A stretch of 64,000 bases of DNA, from NCBI RefSeq assembly GCF_900497805.2, contig NW_020953951.1, forward strand, positions 942,628 through 1,006,627. The letters are read 5' to 3'. Origin of the DNA: Vombatus ursinus. Its lineage: Eukaryota > Chordata > Mammalia > Diprotodontia > Vombatidae. The notes beneath the pieces were generated by a model, which was not told the origin of the DNA, did no database searches, and saw nothing but the letters and a program-made list of their open reading frames with translations. Made by a program: the position numbers and the translations under genes. Below are positions 21,332 through 32,499 of this stretch, piece after piece (the first letter of the stretch is position 1; each line of letters starts with the position of its first letter).

Positions 21332-23255
21332 GGGAGAGGCAGAGTCAAGGTGGCAGAATAGTAGGAAGCACAAGAGCAAGCTTCAACTGCCCCCCCCAAC
21401 ACAAATCCTCCCCTAAAAAGGAAAAACAACTTAGAAAACACAAGAGACCAAATCTTGATGGAGAAATCCAAGAAAAAGTAATAGTGAGACATTTTTCCAG
21501 CTGAGGTTGGTAATAGTGAGATAGAGAAGACTGAGGACACTAGGGATAGGGTCTAGCCAGGAACATGGGACGATGTGGAACACTCCAGTACACTGGAAGG
21601 GGCTGTACAATGGGGCAAGAAGAGGTCCCAGACCCACAGTAGGGAACTGAGATGGGAAGAGGGGGCCAATGGACATCTCTGGCACCCACTATCCAATTCT
21701 GTGTCATAAATCCAGTCCAGACTGAGGAGTGCACCTGTACCCAAGGGAATCATTTCAGGATGAGAATAGTTGCTGGTCCTAGGCAGTATAACTATCCAGA
21801 GGGAAGCAAGTTCAGAAACAAGAAGCAGCAATGTAGCTTGGACCTCCAGGAACCGAACATGGTCTCATTTCCAGGCACTAGCCAAGTGTCTGAAGAGTCT
21901 GCAGACAAATAATCATTACAAACTAAAGGGAAGCTTATAATTTTATCATTCTGAACCGGCAGAATAAAGACAAGAATAAAGAATAAAGACAATATTTCTC
22001 ATTTCTTTACTTCTTAGGCTCCAAACCAGGCCAAGAACTTAAGAATTTAGACCAGGGAATAGTAATCAGACTTTTCCTCTGGTTAAACCACCATGGAAGT
22101 ACTGAATGCTTACAGGTCCCCAGCCTCAGTCTGAGATCTTCCTTGAGATCATGGAATAACACAACACTCAATACCCAAAGAAAGTAGCAACAGTATGAGC
22201 CCAGACATTCCCTCCAAAAGTGTGAACAGGCTAGCCCTAACAACAAGCCTGAAATCAGGAAATTAACTGGGGAAATTTCAAACTTAAAAAAAAAAAATCC
22301 TATCATAAAAACTATTATGGTAATAGTGGTACTCAAAACACAAACCCAGAAGAGGATTCCAAAACATTTACAAAGCAGGGGGGTGGGGGGTGGGAGACAC
22401 AACAGGTAGGGCAAAAAAATCAACCAGAATTCCAGGGAGAGATGAAACAAGTGTTGGGAGAAGAAAAAAGAGAGCTAACATATATATACACACATATTTT
22501 TTTTTTCAACGAGAGAGTAAGAAGAAAAAGTTGGAAAAGAAATGAGAGCTGTGAAAGAAATAACTGGAAAGGGAATTAAGAAGCTGGGCACAAAGAGGTA
22601 CCATACCTTGCTCAAGCAACAAACTACCTGAAAATAAAATAAACCAAATAGAAGCTAATGACTCTATGAGACAACAATATATTAAAACAAGGTCAAAAGA
22701 CTGAAGAAAAAAACAGAAGAAGAAAATGTAAGGTATCTCAGAGCAAAAATAAATGATCTAGAAAACAGAGAGAAGAAATTTCAAATTTTAATTTAATAGT
22801 TTATATCTAAAAAAATTAGAATCACTGGATTGTTTGAACACCACAACAAAATAAATAAACCCTAGACATCATATTTCAAGAAATCTCAAAAGAAAACTGC
22901 TCAGATGACTTAGAACCAGAGTGCAAAGTGGAAACAGAAAGAAATGTCTAGTAACTTCTTGAAATAAATTCAAAAATGAAAATTCCTAGGAACATAATAT
23001 CAACAATTCAGCCTTCCAGTTCAAACAAACAAACAAATAAAAAAAATATTGCAAGTAGTCAGAAAGAAATAATTCACTAATTCAAATACCTAGGAGCTAC
23101 GGTTAGGATCACACATGATTTAACTGCCACAACTGTAAAAAGGCAGAGAGCTTGGAATATGATATTTCAGAAGGTGAAAGATATAGATTTATAGCCAAGA
23201 ATAACTTAACCAGCAAAACTGAGCATAATCCTACAGGAGAATAAGGTACCTTTAA
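21332..23255 (+). mobile_element. HAL1-like LINE-1 (5' UTR and ORF1, no ORF2)
   Basis: It starts GGGAGAGGCAGAGTCAAGG, typical for this 5' UTR. The ORF1-like coding region runs from about 22540 (GGAAAAGAAATGAGAGCTG) to 23250 (CTTAACCAGCAAAACTGAGC), where the ORF1 C-terminal domain would end. L2 sequence follows at about 23260. No ORF2 and no poly(A) are seen, so it may be a HAL1 with a lost end or a truncated LINE-1. Frames are broken. Confidence 0.7.
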
Positions 23256-25291
23256 GGTACCCTCTTCTCCACATCTTCCATCCAATCAAAATCATGGTAA
23301 GCTGTCGAATATAGACCTCTAAGACACTCCCCCATCCTTTCTCAATGAGTTCAGTACCTGGCTTACATTCTCTCCTCAACACCTACCCTCGCCCTTTGGG
23401 GATATCAATATACAAACTAACACTCCCTCAAGCACTTTAACCTTTTAGTTCTTCAACCTACACACTTTCCATGATCAATCTTCCACCCCACTTTAGCCAC
23501 ACACAAAGAAAGCCATACTCTTGATCTTGCCAACACCAACAAATGCACCACTTCCATGCAGGAGAACTCTGAAATCCTCTAATCTGACCATAATCTATTT
23601 GCTGGTTTTCCACTTAACTCTTTGCCCTCTCATACCAAACTCTATTCTTTATCCATTCTGTGACCTCCAATTTCTCAACCCCTCCATTTGTTCTCAGGTT
23701 ATCTCTCTGCACTAGCCACTCCCTCCTCTTTCTCCCATCTTGATCCCTTGGTGATCCAGTTCAACTTTAACACTATCACCTTATCTTGAGTACCTGGCAC
23801 TTTTAACTTTTATCATCAATAGCACCTGGTCAAGCCTCAACCTTAGATGACTCCCACCATCCAATGCTTTTGTTCCTATAGACGTGCAGCTGAACAAAGG
23901 TGGAGAATATCAAGCAACTATTCTGACTAGATCTACTTCAAATTTATATTACCCAACCTTACCTGGGCCTTCACTGCCACTAAGCAAACCTTCTTTACCT
24001 ATCTTATCAACCTACTATCTCACTCTCTATAGTCTCTTCCAAACTTTTTCACCCCTCCTCAAACCTTTCATAAATCCTCCTCCCTCCACTCCCTCAGTTG
24101 AGAACCTTTACTCATATTTAACAAAAATAAAAAAATTAATTTAAAAAAATGAGTCCATTTGCTAAGAGATCCCTCTTCTTCCCTTCATGTGATAACACTC
24201 ACATGTCTTCTGTCACTATTTCCTCCTTCACCTTTGCCTCCCACAAAGAGGTAAGCCTTACTCCTTGCCAAGGCAAACACATGCATAAATAATCCCATTT
24301 TATCCTGTCTCCTCTTCCAACAGATTCCTTTCCATCATCCTCACTCTCTCACTTACCTTTGCTCTATCTCTGGCTTCTTTTGTACTGCCTACAAAAATGC
24401 TCTTATATCCCCCATCCTCAAGAAAATCCCCACTTGATCATTCTATCCTTAATGACTATCATGGCTATCCTTTGTGGCTGAACTCCTTGAGAAGGTACTT
24501 CCACTTCCTCTCCTCTCACTCTCTTCTTAATCCCCTATAATCCTGCCTTCTGACTCCATGATTCTCCCAAAACTGCTGTCTCCAAAATTAGTAATGATCT
24601 CCTAATTGCCAAATCCAATGGCCTTCTCTCAGTCCTCATTTTTCTTGATCTATCTGCAGCCTATGATATTCCTGATCACCCTCTTCTCCTTAATACTTCC
24701 TTTTCTCTAGGTTTCCAGGACACCACTCTCTCCTGTTCTCTTCCTACCTATCTATTTATTCCTCCTCAGTTTCCCTTTGCTGGATCCGTATTCCATTCAC
24801 ACACATTAACTGTAGGTATGCTCTTGTCTTTTCATCAGGAATGCTTGAAAGTCCTTTATTTCACTAAATATCTATTTTTTCCCCTGAAGGATTTACTCAG
24901 TTTTGCTGGGTAGGCTACTCTTGGTCATAATCTTAGCTCCGTTGGCTTCTGGAATATCATATTCCAACTCTTTTACTCCTTTTATGTGTGGAAGCCATTA
25001 AATTAGGTATGATCCTGACTGTGGCTCCACAATATTTGAATTGTTTCTTTCTGGTTGCTTGAAGAATGTTCTCTTTGATGTTGGAGCTCTGTAATCTGGA
25101 CGATAACATTCTTGGGAGTTTTCATTTTGGAATCTCAGGAGATGATGAGCAGATTCCTTCAATTTCAATTTGACCCTCTAGATCTAAGATATCAAGGGAG
25201 TATTCTTGGAGAATTTCTTGAAATTTGATGTCTAGTCTCTTTCTTTGATCACAGCTTTCAGGTAGTGCAATAATTCATTTACTTATTTATT

Positions 25292-25437
25292 TTTGCTTTT
25301 TGGTGAGGCAATCAGGGTTAAGTGACTTGCCCAGGGTTACACAGCTAGTAAGTGTCAAGTGTCTGAGGCTGGATCTGAACTCAGGTTCTCTTGACTCCAA
25401 GGCTGAAGCTCTATCCACTGCTCCACCCAGCTGCCCC
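25292..25437 (-). mobile_element. tRNA-derived marsupial SINE (WALLSI-like)
   Basis: In reverse: GTGAGGCAATCAGGGTTAAG, ACTTGCCCAGGGTTACACAG, the B-box region at about 25370-25382 and the head ending CACCCAGCTGCCCC. It is flanked by CAATAATTC copies at 25268 and 25438. Confidence 0.85.
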
Positions 25438-26014
25438 CAATAATTCTTAAATTGCCTATTCTTGGTCTATTGTCCACGTCAGTTGTCTTTCCAATGAAAT
25501 ATTTTACGTTTTCTTCTATTTTTTCCATTCTTCTGATTTTGTTTTGTTTCTTAATGTCTCATGGAGTCATTAGCTTCCACTTGCCCAATTTTAATTTTTA
25601 AGGAATTATTTTCTTCAGTGAGATTTCACACCTCTTATTCTATTTGGCCAACTCTGTTCTTTAGTGAATTTTTGTGCCTCTTTTACCACGTGCCTAATTG
25701 TTTGGTTTTTTTTTAAGGTGTTATTTTCTTCAGTATTTTTCGTGCCTCTTTTTACCAAGCTTTTGATTCTCTTCACATAATTTTCCTGCATCACTCACTG
25801 CTTTCCCCAATTTTTCCTCTACCACTCATCTCTATCTTTAACTCTTCTGGAATTCTTGTCAGGCTTGGATCAAATTAGCATTTTTCCTTGAGCTCTGTAG
25901 CTATTTTCACATTGTTGTCTTCTCTGAGTTTGTGTCCTGGTCTTTCGCATCCTGCCACAGTAGTAGCTTTTTGATAGTCAACTTCTTTTTTTGTTGTTTG
26001 CTCATTTTTCCAGC

Positions 26015-26835
26015 TGATATGATTAATATTGAATCTGTATCATTTTCTTATTGTTTGTATTTACAGTTAATTTGCTTTGGTCCTATAATTGTTTAAGTTA
26101 TAGCTCTGTGACTCTGAACTCAGTTCAGAGATTCAGCTGGTCGACTGATAATAGGTTAATTTTAGAAACAGTTCTCTTTATAATCACTGATCCATTCTTG
26201 CCTTAAGGAATTAGCTGACCTTGGGGGATGCATGTGAACACAAGGGAGTTGCACCTAATATCTTTATACCACCAAGCCATCCTCAAGGATGTCTGGTTTG
26301 CTGTCCAAAAAGTTTGAGCCATTATCATTAATTTTGCAGGTAGATATGAACAATGAGCATTTCTTAGTCACAGGGAAGGAAAGAGGGTGTCGTTGCTAGC
26401 ATCCCATGACCAAACTTCCAACCAATCATGCTGTTCCCTGCAACTCAGCTCTATAACCAATCATATTGGGGCAGCTAGGTGGCGCAGTGGATAGAGCACT
26501 AGCCCTGGAGTCAGGAGTACCCGAGTTCAAATCCGGCCTCAGACACATAACAATTACTAGCTGTGTGAGTCACTTATTAACCCCATTGCCTAGCCCCTCC
26601 CCTCAAAAAAATTATAACCAATCATATTTTCCCCCATGCCTCAGTTATGCCATGATGTTACCTATCCTGTTCTGTTCTTTGTTTTATACTCCTCAAAACC
26701 TATAAAAGAAAACTGTCCCCCTTATTCAGGGGGGACTTATTAAGGAAGCTGACATTCTATTTATTGGTAGATTCAAGCTTTACCAATAAATTGATCATGC
26801 CTGGTACCTCAGTTTACCTTATTTCAACTGTCACA
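26015..26835 (+). mobile_element. Solo LTR of an endogenous retrovirus (likely class I)
   Basis: The element begins TGATATGATT and ends CTGTCACA (TG...CA). Two CCAATCAT motifs lie in the U3 part, TATAAAAG at 26701-26708 and AATAAA at 26785-26790, in the order expected of an LTR promoter and polyadenylation signal. The flanking four bases are CAGC (26011-26014) and CAGT (26836-26839), a likely 4-bp target duplication. Removing the LTR restores the host LINE-1 sequence, as judged from the parallel copy at 55755-55795. No internal proviral sequence is present. A SINE interrupts it. Family is inferred from the 4-bp duplication only. Confidence 0.75.
26468..26612 (+). mobile_element. tRNA-derived marsupial SINE with perfect 16-bp duplication
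   Basis: GGGGCAGCTAGGTGGCGCAG start, intact A-box, GAGTTCAAATCCGGCC B-box, and short A-tail. TATAACCAATCATATT occurs identically at 26452-26467 and 26613-26628. It is the innermost and youngest insertion of a four-layer nest. Confidence 0.95.
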
Positions 26836-27979
26836 CAGTCAATTTCTTGACTTTGAACTTTATATTAAAACTGGGTTCTGCTCATCTAGGGGTGGGGAGG
26901 TACTGAACTAACTTTCAGGCTTCTTCACGCTGCTGTTTCCAGAGCCAGTTCAAAGGGGCCTGCAAGTTTTTGGTGTTTCCAAGGTGGTGTGATCTGAGAA
27001 GAGGTGTCATCATTGCTCTCCTGGTCTACACTCTGGTCTTTACCCAGGAAAAGCTACTGGTCTCCTACAGTCACAAGCACTAGCACTCTTCTTTTCCGTG
27101 GAACTGTGACCAGGGCCCCTGCTCCCTTTTTACCGACCCCTGCACTCCTCTTTGCCCTGGAACTGTAACCCAGAACTGCATATGGGCAATAGAATTGCCA
27201 ATCAGTGCCAGCAAAGGGTTCCCTATAATCTTTTTCTGACCAGTTGCCCAACCCTGCACCATCTCTGGGCTGAGAGCTCCCAAAGACGCTGCTGCTGCTG
27301 TGAGCACTATTGCTGCCATTGCAAGTTTGGGCTCTGGACAGGCCTCCACCCCAGTGTCACAAACTTCTCCTGCCAACCTCCCAAGTTCTGTTAGGTGGGG
27401 AAAATGGCTCACCTTGACCTTTTTGTGGCTCTACTGCTCCAAAATTTAATTAGAGGTGTCATTTTAAAGTTGTTTAGAGAATTTTGAGAGAATTCATCTG
27501 GGTTGCCTCTAATCCATCATCTTATCCTATATAATAACTGAGCCTTTTCCAGTTTTTTAATATTTTACTTCCCAACATATACGCTTTGATCCAGTAACAC
27601 TGGCCTTCTCGTCATTCCTCAAACAAGAAACTCCATCTCAGCTCTTGGTATTTTCTCTGGTTGTCCCCCATACCTGAAATGTTGTCTCATCTCTACCTCC
27701 TGGTTTTCCTGGCTTCCTTCAAGTCTCAACTAAAATTTCATCTTCTACAGAAAATGCTTTCCCAACCTCTCTTAATTCTAGTGCTTTCCCTCTTTCAATT
27801 ATTTTCTATTTTTCCCATACATAGCTTGATTGCATATATCTTATTGCTTGCTGTCTCCCTCATTAGATTGTGAGCTCTATGAGGGTAGAGACTGTCTTCT
27901 GACTCTTTTTGTATTACCAGTGTATAACACAGTGCCTGGCACACAGCAGATTTTTAATAAATGTTTACTGACAGATTTA

Positions 27980-28849
27980 TCCTTTTGCTCTTGAAGGAGA
28001 GAATTAGGACTAATAGGTAGAAGTTGTAGGGATGTAGATTTGATACAATATAACAAAATACTACTTTACAACCTCAGCTGTCCTAAAATGGAATAGGATG
28101 CCTATGAAGGTGACCTACCCCCTTCACAGCACAGATGAGAAGTATGATGACCTTCCCATTAATGGAGGCATTCAAGTAAAATCTAGAGGATATCTTGGCC
28201 AAGGATATATTATAGAGGAGATTCTTATTTAGGTGTGCTGGGGTTAAATGACCCTCAAGGTTGCTTCCAACGAAAAGATTCAATATTATATGAAATGCCC
28301 ACTTTCGACCCAGCCTACTGAGTTTAATACTGCACAAAAGTGTCTTTAATTCTCACCAATTGTACCTCTTTGGGCTGCAAGAAGGAAGAGAAAATTTAAA
28401 AATACTAGTCTCGTAAAACATTTTGCCAAGCTGAAGTGCCAATATTAGTGCTAAATAATATTAATAAATACTTACTGTGGGATACAACCCAGCTTAAGCT
28501 ATTCTACAGCAGGACAATTGATTCTACAGTGATCTCAACACCAACCCCCGGCCCTCCTCCCTTGAAACCCAGAATGGCTCTGGTAAATCTTATCTGCTGG
28601 CCCTTCAGATTCTAAACAGTCAGGTCTATTTTACAACGAGTCCTTCAGGCTTAGGAATTTATCATGCTTGACATGGTCTTCACCTAACACTAGTGCTTCA
28701 GTACTCAAGTTCCTCTCTAATGTGACAAGTGAGTAATACAATACAGTGTGATGCTCCTGTTTCTAAAAAACACAAACAAGGTTGCCTCCCCTAGGAGGAA
28801 AGAAAGAAAAAAAAAGAAGAGAAGGGACAATTGAGAGATGTCTTCCTAC
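27980..28849. other. Stretch without recognised gene
   Basis: No repeat or exon recognised. A short A/G-rich run lies at about 28797-28826. Confidence 0.35.
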
Positions 28850-29420
28850 TTTCTTGCCTCTTCCTCCTGTTGAGGCAAAACAAATATTCTTCCGATGAAG
28901 CCCCTAGCAAAATCTGATGGTTTTATCCAGACAGGAATATTGGTTTAAAGTCCATGGCAAGTCATACAAATGAAGCCAGTCTATCTCTCAGAAACATTTG
29001 CTGACAAGCTGCCACGGGAAACAAGATGCTACCTCTCAGCTGGCTTCACCAAGCCATTTGTTTGACTAAATATGGAATTGTGTTGACTGGTAAATAGAAA
29101 ATAATGTGTTCTAATTGATTCACTTCCAGCTGATCCTCCTCACTGATATTTCTGGAGCCACTGTCTTTGCTGCAGATGTAGTATCATTTCCCTCTATTCA
29201 TATACTGTCCAGACAAACGTTAGTAATGGGATTTAAGTGTCCTTATCACTCCACATCTGAACACTATCCACATAAGCTGTGGATTTAATGTCACCTTCTG
29301 TTTGCAACACATTATCCCAAAACACACCATTTAGGCTGAAAATGAGCTTGTACTGGAATTAGGTAAAAATGCATTCAAAGAATCTAAAGCATCATAAATT
29401 GAATTCTCAACTTCTCTTGG
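28850..29420. promoter_or_regulatory. Candidate conserved non-coding block (inference)
   Basis: A repeat-free block with motifs such as TTTGCTGACAAG, ATTGTGTTGACTGGTAAATA, TGTTCTAATTGATTCACTT and AATTAGGTAAAAATGCATTC. Complexity is high and no coding frame is seen. Only absence of repeats and composition support this. Confidence 0.3.
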
Positions 29421-29865
29421 GAAGATAGGCTACAAACTAGCCCCTAATGCATTCCATATTAACAAAGGCTCAGAAGCCTTGCTAAGTCTTAAGAGAGCAG
29501 GCTTAAGCAGTGCTCTAAGTAACTCTGAGATATTCAGGGGATTCCTTTGGAAATATGGATGGGTTTTCCCCCTCTGTTGAAGTAAGGTGCTCTGGTATTT
29601 GTCCTAATAATTTCTTTAACTTTCTCTTTTCAGAAGAGAGAAACCAGAGTGTCTCCCTAGCGACTGGCCTAAAAGGGCTCAGTGCCTTCCAGTCCTGATC
29701 AAAGGTCATATAGGGCTAGTATTCCATTGACTATCTTGTTCTCTTAGCTAATGTCAGCGATGGCAATCTTTCCAGAGCATGATTGTTAATAGATGCAGGA
29801 TTTCCCCATCACCAAAATGGAACTAAACTGTTTTGCACTTTTCAAGCCTGTTGAGGAATGCTAAT
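29421..29865. other. Stretch without recognised gene
   Basis: No repeat or exon recognised. Confidence 0.3.
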
Positions 29866-29867
29866 AA

Positions 29868-30075
29868 CAACAAATATTTATTAATCAAGTAATGCAAACC
29901 CTGTATAAGGTAACAGAGATATAAAGATGAAAATGACACAAATTAAAAGAGTTGACAATGTAAGGGGGAGGAGTGGTAAGGCACATACACAAATAAGTAT
30001 GATACAACGTAGAATCTCAGAAGAGATCCAAAATGCTTTAGGAAAAAACAGAACGTAAGACTCACTTTCAGCTTA

Positions 30076-30128
<53 letters not shown>

Positions 30129-30410
30129 AAGAGAGAGAGAGAGAAAGAGAGACAGAGAGGGAAAGAGAGAGAGACAGAGAGAGACACACACACACACAGA
30201 GACAGTGTGTGTGTGTGTGTATGTGTGTGTGTTTTGGATTTGGGTGGTAGAGGGAATCAGTGAAGGCCTCATGGAAGAAGTGAAATCTAAGCTGAATCTT
30301 AAAAGAAGAGAATTGCAACACACAGAGATGAGGAAAAAGTGTCTTCTAAATCTATGAGTATGTCAAGAGACAGGAACCAGCAACAAAGGAAAGGGGAATA
30401 GCACAAGTGT
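29868..30410 (-). mobile_element. L2 3' region containing a large microsatellite
   Basis: Left part: AACAAATATTTATTAATCAAG and a decayed terminal 3' UTR. Right part: AGGCCTCATGGAAGAAGTGA and AGTCAAG-like L2 body. The array at 30079-30232 expanded within it. Confidence 0.6.
30079..30232. repeat. Compound (GT)n-(GA)n-(CA)n-(GT)n microsatellite
   Basis: GT units 30079-30119, GA-rich units 30119-30182, CA units 30184-30199, then GT units 30205-30232. The CA block is the reverse complement of the flanking GT blocks, so the array could form a hairpin or Z-DNA-prone structure. Confidence 0.97.
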
Positions 30411-31090
30411 GTGTATTTTTGTGCATGTATATGAATGTGTAAATACACATACCCTTATACATATATTTTTTCCCTCACTTTTCAACCAAATTCCAGATTG
30501 TCAATGGTGTTACTGACTTTAGGTTTCTCTCTCCAAAGTTTCCTTTCTCCCCCAACCTCATTATAACTTAGCGACTCACAGGACAAGTTCATCTTTATGT
30601 TCTGAAGGGAAAAGATCAGAATTATCTTACATACAATTAAAAAGACTGCCTGACATGGATATTCACATGCTGTTCATGTAACAATATGTTATTCTTACTC
30701 TTGTTCTGGTAGTTTGAAAACCTCTTCCCACAAGGCATGCAAAATCTCACCATCACTGCAGACCTGAATGTAAGGCTCTGACATCTTAAGAGCCCTTAAA
30801 GGAGAGAATGAACCAACCAAAGACAATCTGACAGACAGAAGATTAAAGATGTCATTCTCCCTTTCTTTGGCTAGAAGGAGGGGGCATATGTATAAGATCA
30901 ATCCAGTTCTTTTTCTTAGGCTTTCCATAGAGGACTATGCCTAAAGAAACCCTCTCCTGCTCTTTACTTCCCCAACTTTTCTGGCTTTTCTAAAGAAAAG
31001 GACAAGTCCAAAACCCACTATGCTTTAGTGAGCCTCTGTTGTAAAGAGAGTGGTGGGAAGATTTATGATCATTTCAACTGGATAAATAAG
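30411..31090. other. Stretch without recognised gene
   Basis: No repeat or exon recognised. Confidence 0.3.
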
Positions 31091-31094
31091 GCAT

Positions 31095-31715
31095 CTGAGA
31101 AAGGACTGCTTATCTGACAAAAATTGCATGGAAAACTGGAAAAACAGTTTGGCAGAAATCAGGTTTTCACCAACATCTTACACCATATAGCTCCAAAAAA
31201 AGGTCTAAATGGATAAGCAGCAGCAGCCTTAACGTAAAAGTCACATGATTTTTTAAAATAAGTGATACCTTTAAGATTACAAGGAAAGCTCATAACCACA
31301 CAAAGGATAAAGGAAATCACAAAAAAAACCAGATGATTTTAATTATGTGAAAATAAAGACCTTTTGCATGAACTAAATGAATAAAAGTAGGAGAGAAATT
31401 AATGATTGCAGGAAAATTCATAAATGTCTCTGACAATGTTTTGAGAGTCAAGATCTATGTAGATTTGAAACAAATATGTTAAGACCAAGCTCCTTTCGTA
31501 AATAAATAAGTAGTCAAAGGATATGAACAGTTTTCAGAAGAAAAAATGTAAACTATCAACAACCATATAAAACTGCTCCAAATATAGATATAAAACAATG
31601 CCGACATTTCACTTCACACCCAGAAAATGTGCAAACATGATAAAAGACAGAATGTTAAAAGAGTTGTGGGAAGATAAACACACTATTAGACTGAATTGTG
31701 GAAAACAACTCAGGT
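31095..31715 (+). mobile_element. Older LINE-1 ORF2 3' fragment
   Basis: GTCAAAGGATATGAACAG, AACAACCATATAAAACTGCTCC, and CATTTCACTTCACACCCAG match the ORF2 3' end of the older LINE-1 subfamily at 19290-20228. Both ends are lost. Confidence 0.65.
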
Positions 31716-31799
31716 AATAATAATGATAATAATAATAATTTACACATAAACTTTATGGCTAAAAGCTCTTTATGTGATAAATCCAATTTAACAAATGAT

Positions 31800-31985
31800 T
31801 AATTTAACTGAATAAACATTTCTTATTTGCCCACTATGGGCAAGGTACAGTGCTCAGTGGTAGCGATACACAGATGAAAAGGAACATAGTTTCTGCCCTA
31901 AAGAAGCCCACAGTCTAACGTTAAAATTAATATTGCACATAAATAACAATAAAATTCAGAATATTATTAAGGTTATAGAAGAGGA
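31800..31985 (-). mobile_element. L2 3' end fragment
   Basis: GAATAAACATTTCTTATTTG, GGGCAAGGTACAGTGCTCAG, and CCCTAAAGAAGCCCACAGTC, the reversed L2 terminus. Confidence 0.75.
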
Positions 31986-31989
31986 ATAA

Positions 31990-32262
31990 TAATAATAATA
32001 ACAACAACAACAATAATAAATATTTATGTACCAGGCACTGTGCTAGGTATTTTACAAATATCATCTCATTGAGCTTCACAACAACCCTGTAAGGTAGGTG
32101 CTATTGTTAGCCCCATTTTATAGATGAGGAAACTGGGGCAAAGAGAGGTTAAGTGACTTGCCCAGGATCACATAGTTAGTATCTGAGGTCAAATTTTAAC
32201 TGAGGTCTTTCTGACTCTAGGCCCAGAACACCGTGCAACTTTATGCTGTTCCACTGCAATTA
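31990..32262 (-). mobile_element. MIR-type CORE-SINE, nearly full length
   Basis: It starts with an AAT/AAC trinucleotide run (31987-32020), then ACCAGGCACTGTGCTAGG, CCCCATTTTATAGATGAGG, GTTAAGTGACTTGCCC and a decayed head. Confidence 0.8.
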
Positions 32263-32499
32263 TTACAACATACAATATACAAACTATTACAGCCTGGCCC
32301 TAACTTAGCCTTTTTTCTTTATTATGAATGTAACTAATATGAATATATCAGTATAAAAAGAACAACAGAAAAGAGAGCTGTATATGAAACTGTGAACCTC
32401 TATTATGTACAGTTTTTTAAATATATGTTAAATTTAACATGATAGTATGAATCATGGCCTGCTTATCTTCTGAACTTCTTTCCACGTATTTTTTAAATG
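32263..32499. other. AT-rich stretch, unidentified
   Basis: No gene. The AT-rich phrase around 32395-32450 looks like part of an old interspersed element but was not identified. Confidence 0.3.

Larger units (their letters stand above)
24816..27528 (-). mobile_element. HAL1/LINE-1, 5' UTR and ORF1, minus strand, inside L2
   Basis: Read on the minus strand the 5' end is at about 27528 (GATAAGATGATGGATTAG). The 5' UTR runs to about 25900 and the ORF1-like region ends at 24816 with the coding for DFQAFLMKRQE. The C-terminal domain phrase AYPAKL/LSI-like is visible near 24900-24970. ORF2 and 3' UTR are missing. A SINE (25292-25437) and a solo LTR (26015-26835) interrupt it. Confidence 0.78.
23260..27975 (+). 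mobile_element. L2-clade LINE split by HAL1/LINE-1
   Basis: The left part (23260-24815) runs from the ORF start region to about ACTGTAGGTAT in the reverse transcriptase. It includes the LDLSAAYD-like stretch near 24645 (CTTGATCTATCTGCAGCCTATG). The right part (about 27530-27975) resumes at the 3' coding end (TTTTCCAGTTTTTTAATATT) and finishes with the 3' UTR and AATAAATGTTTACTGACA. About 700 bp expected between the two parts is absent, probably lost with the 3' half of the inserted element. Confidence 0.85.

Noticed and set aside
22007-22450. 147-codon minus-strand frame rich in hydrophobic residues
   Set aside because: It is antisense to the HAL1-like 5' UTR; A-rich LINE strands produce F/L-rich antisense frames.
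26106-26835. Alternative LTR start at TGTGACTC with TGTGAC/GTCACA inverted ends
   Set aside because: The flanks then show no target duplication, and host LINE-1 sequence would not rejoin; the start at 26015 explains both.
30081-30323. Frames made of HTHTHT, RERE and VCVC
   Set aside because: They are translations of the microsatellite.
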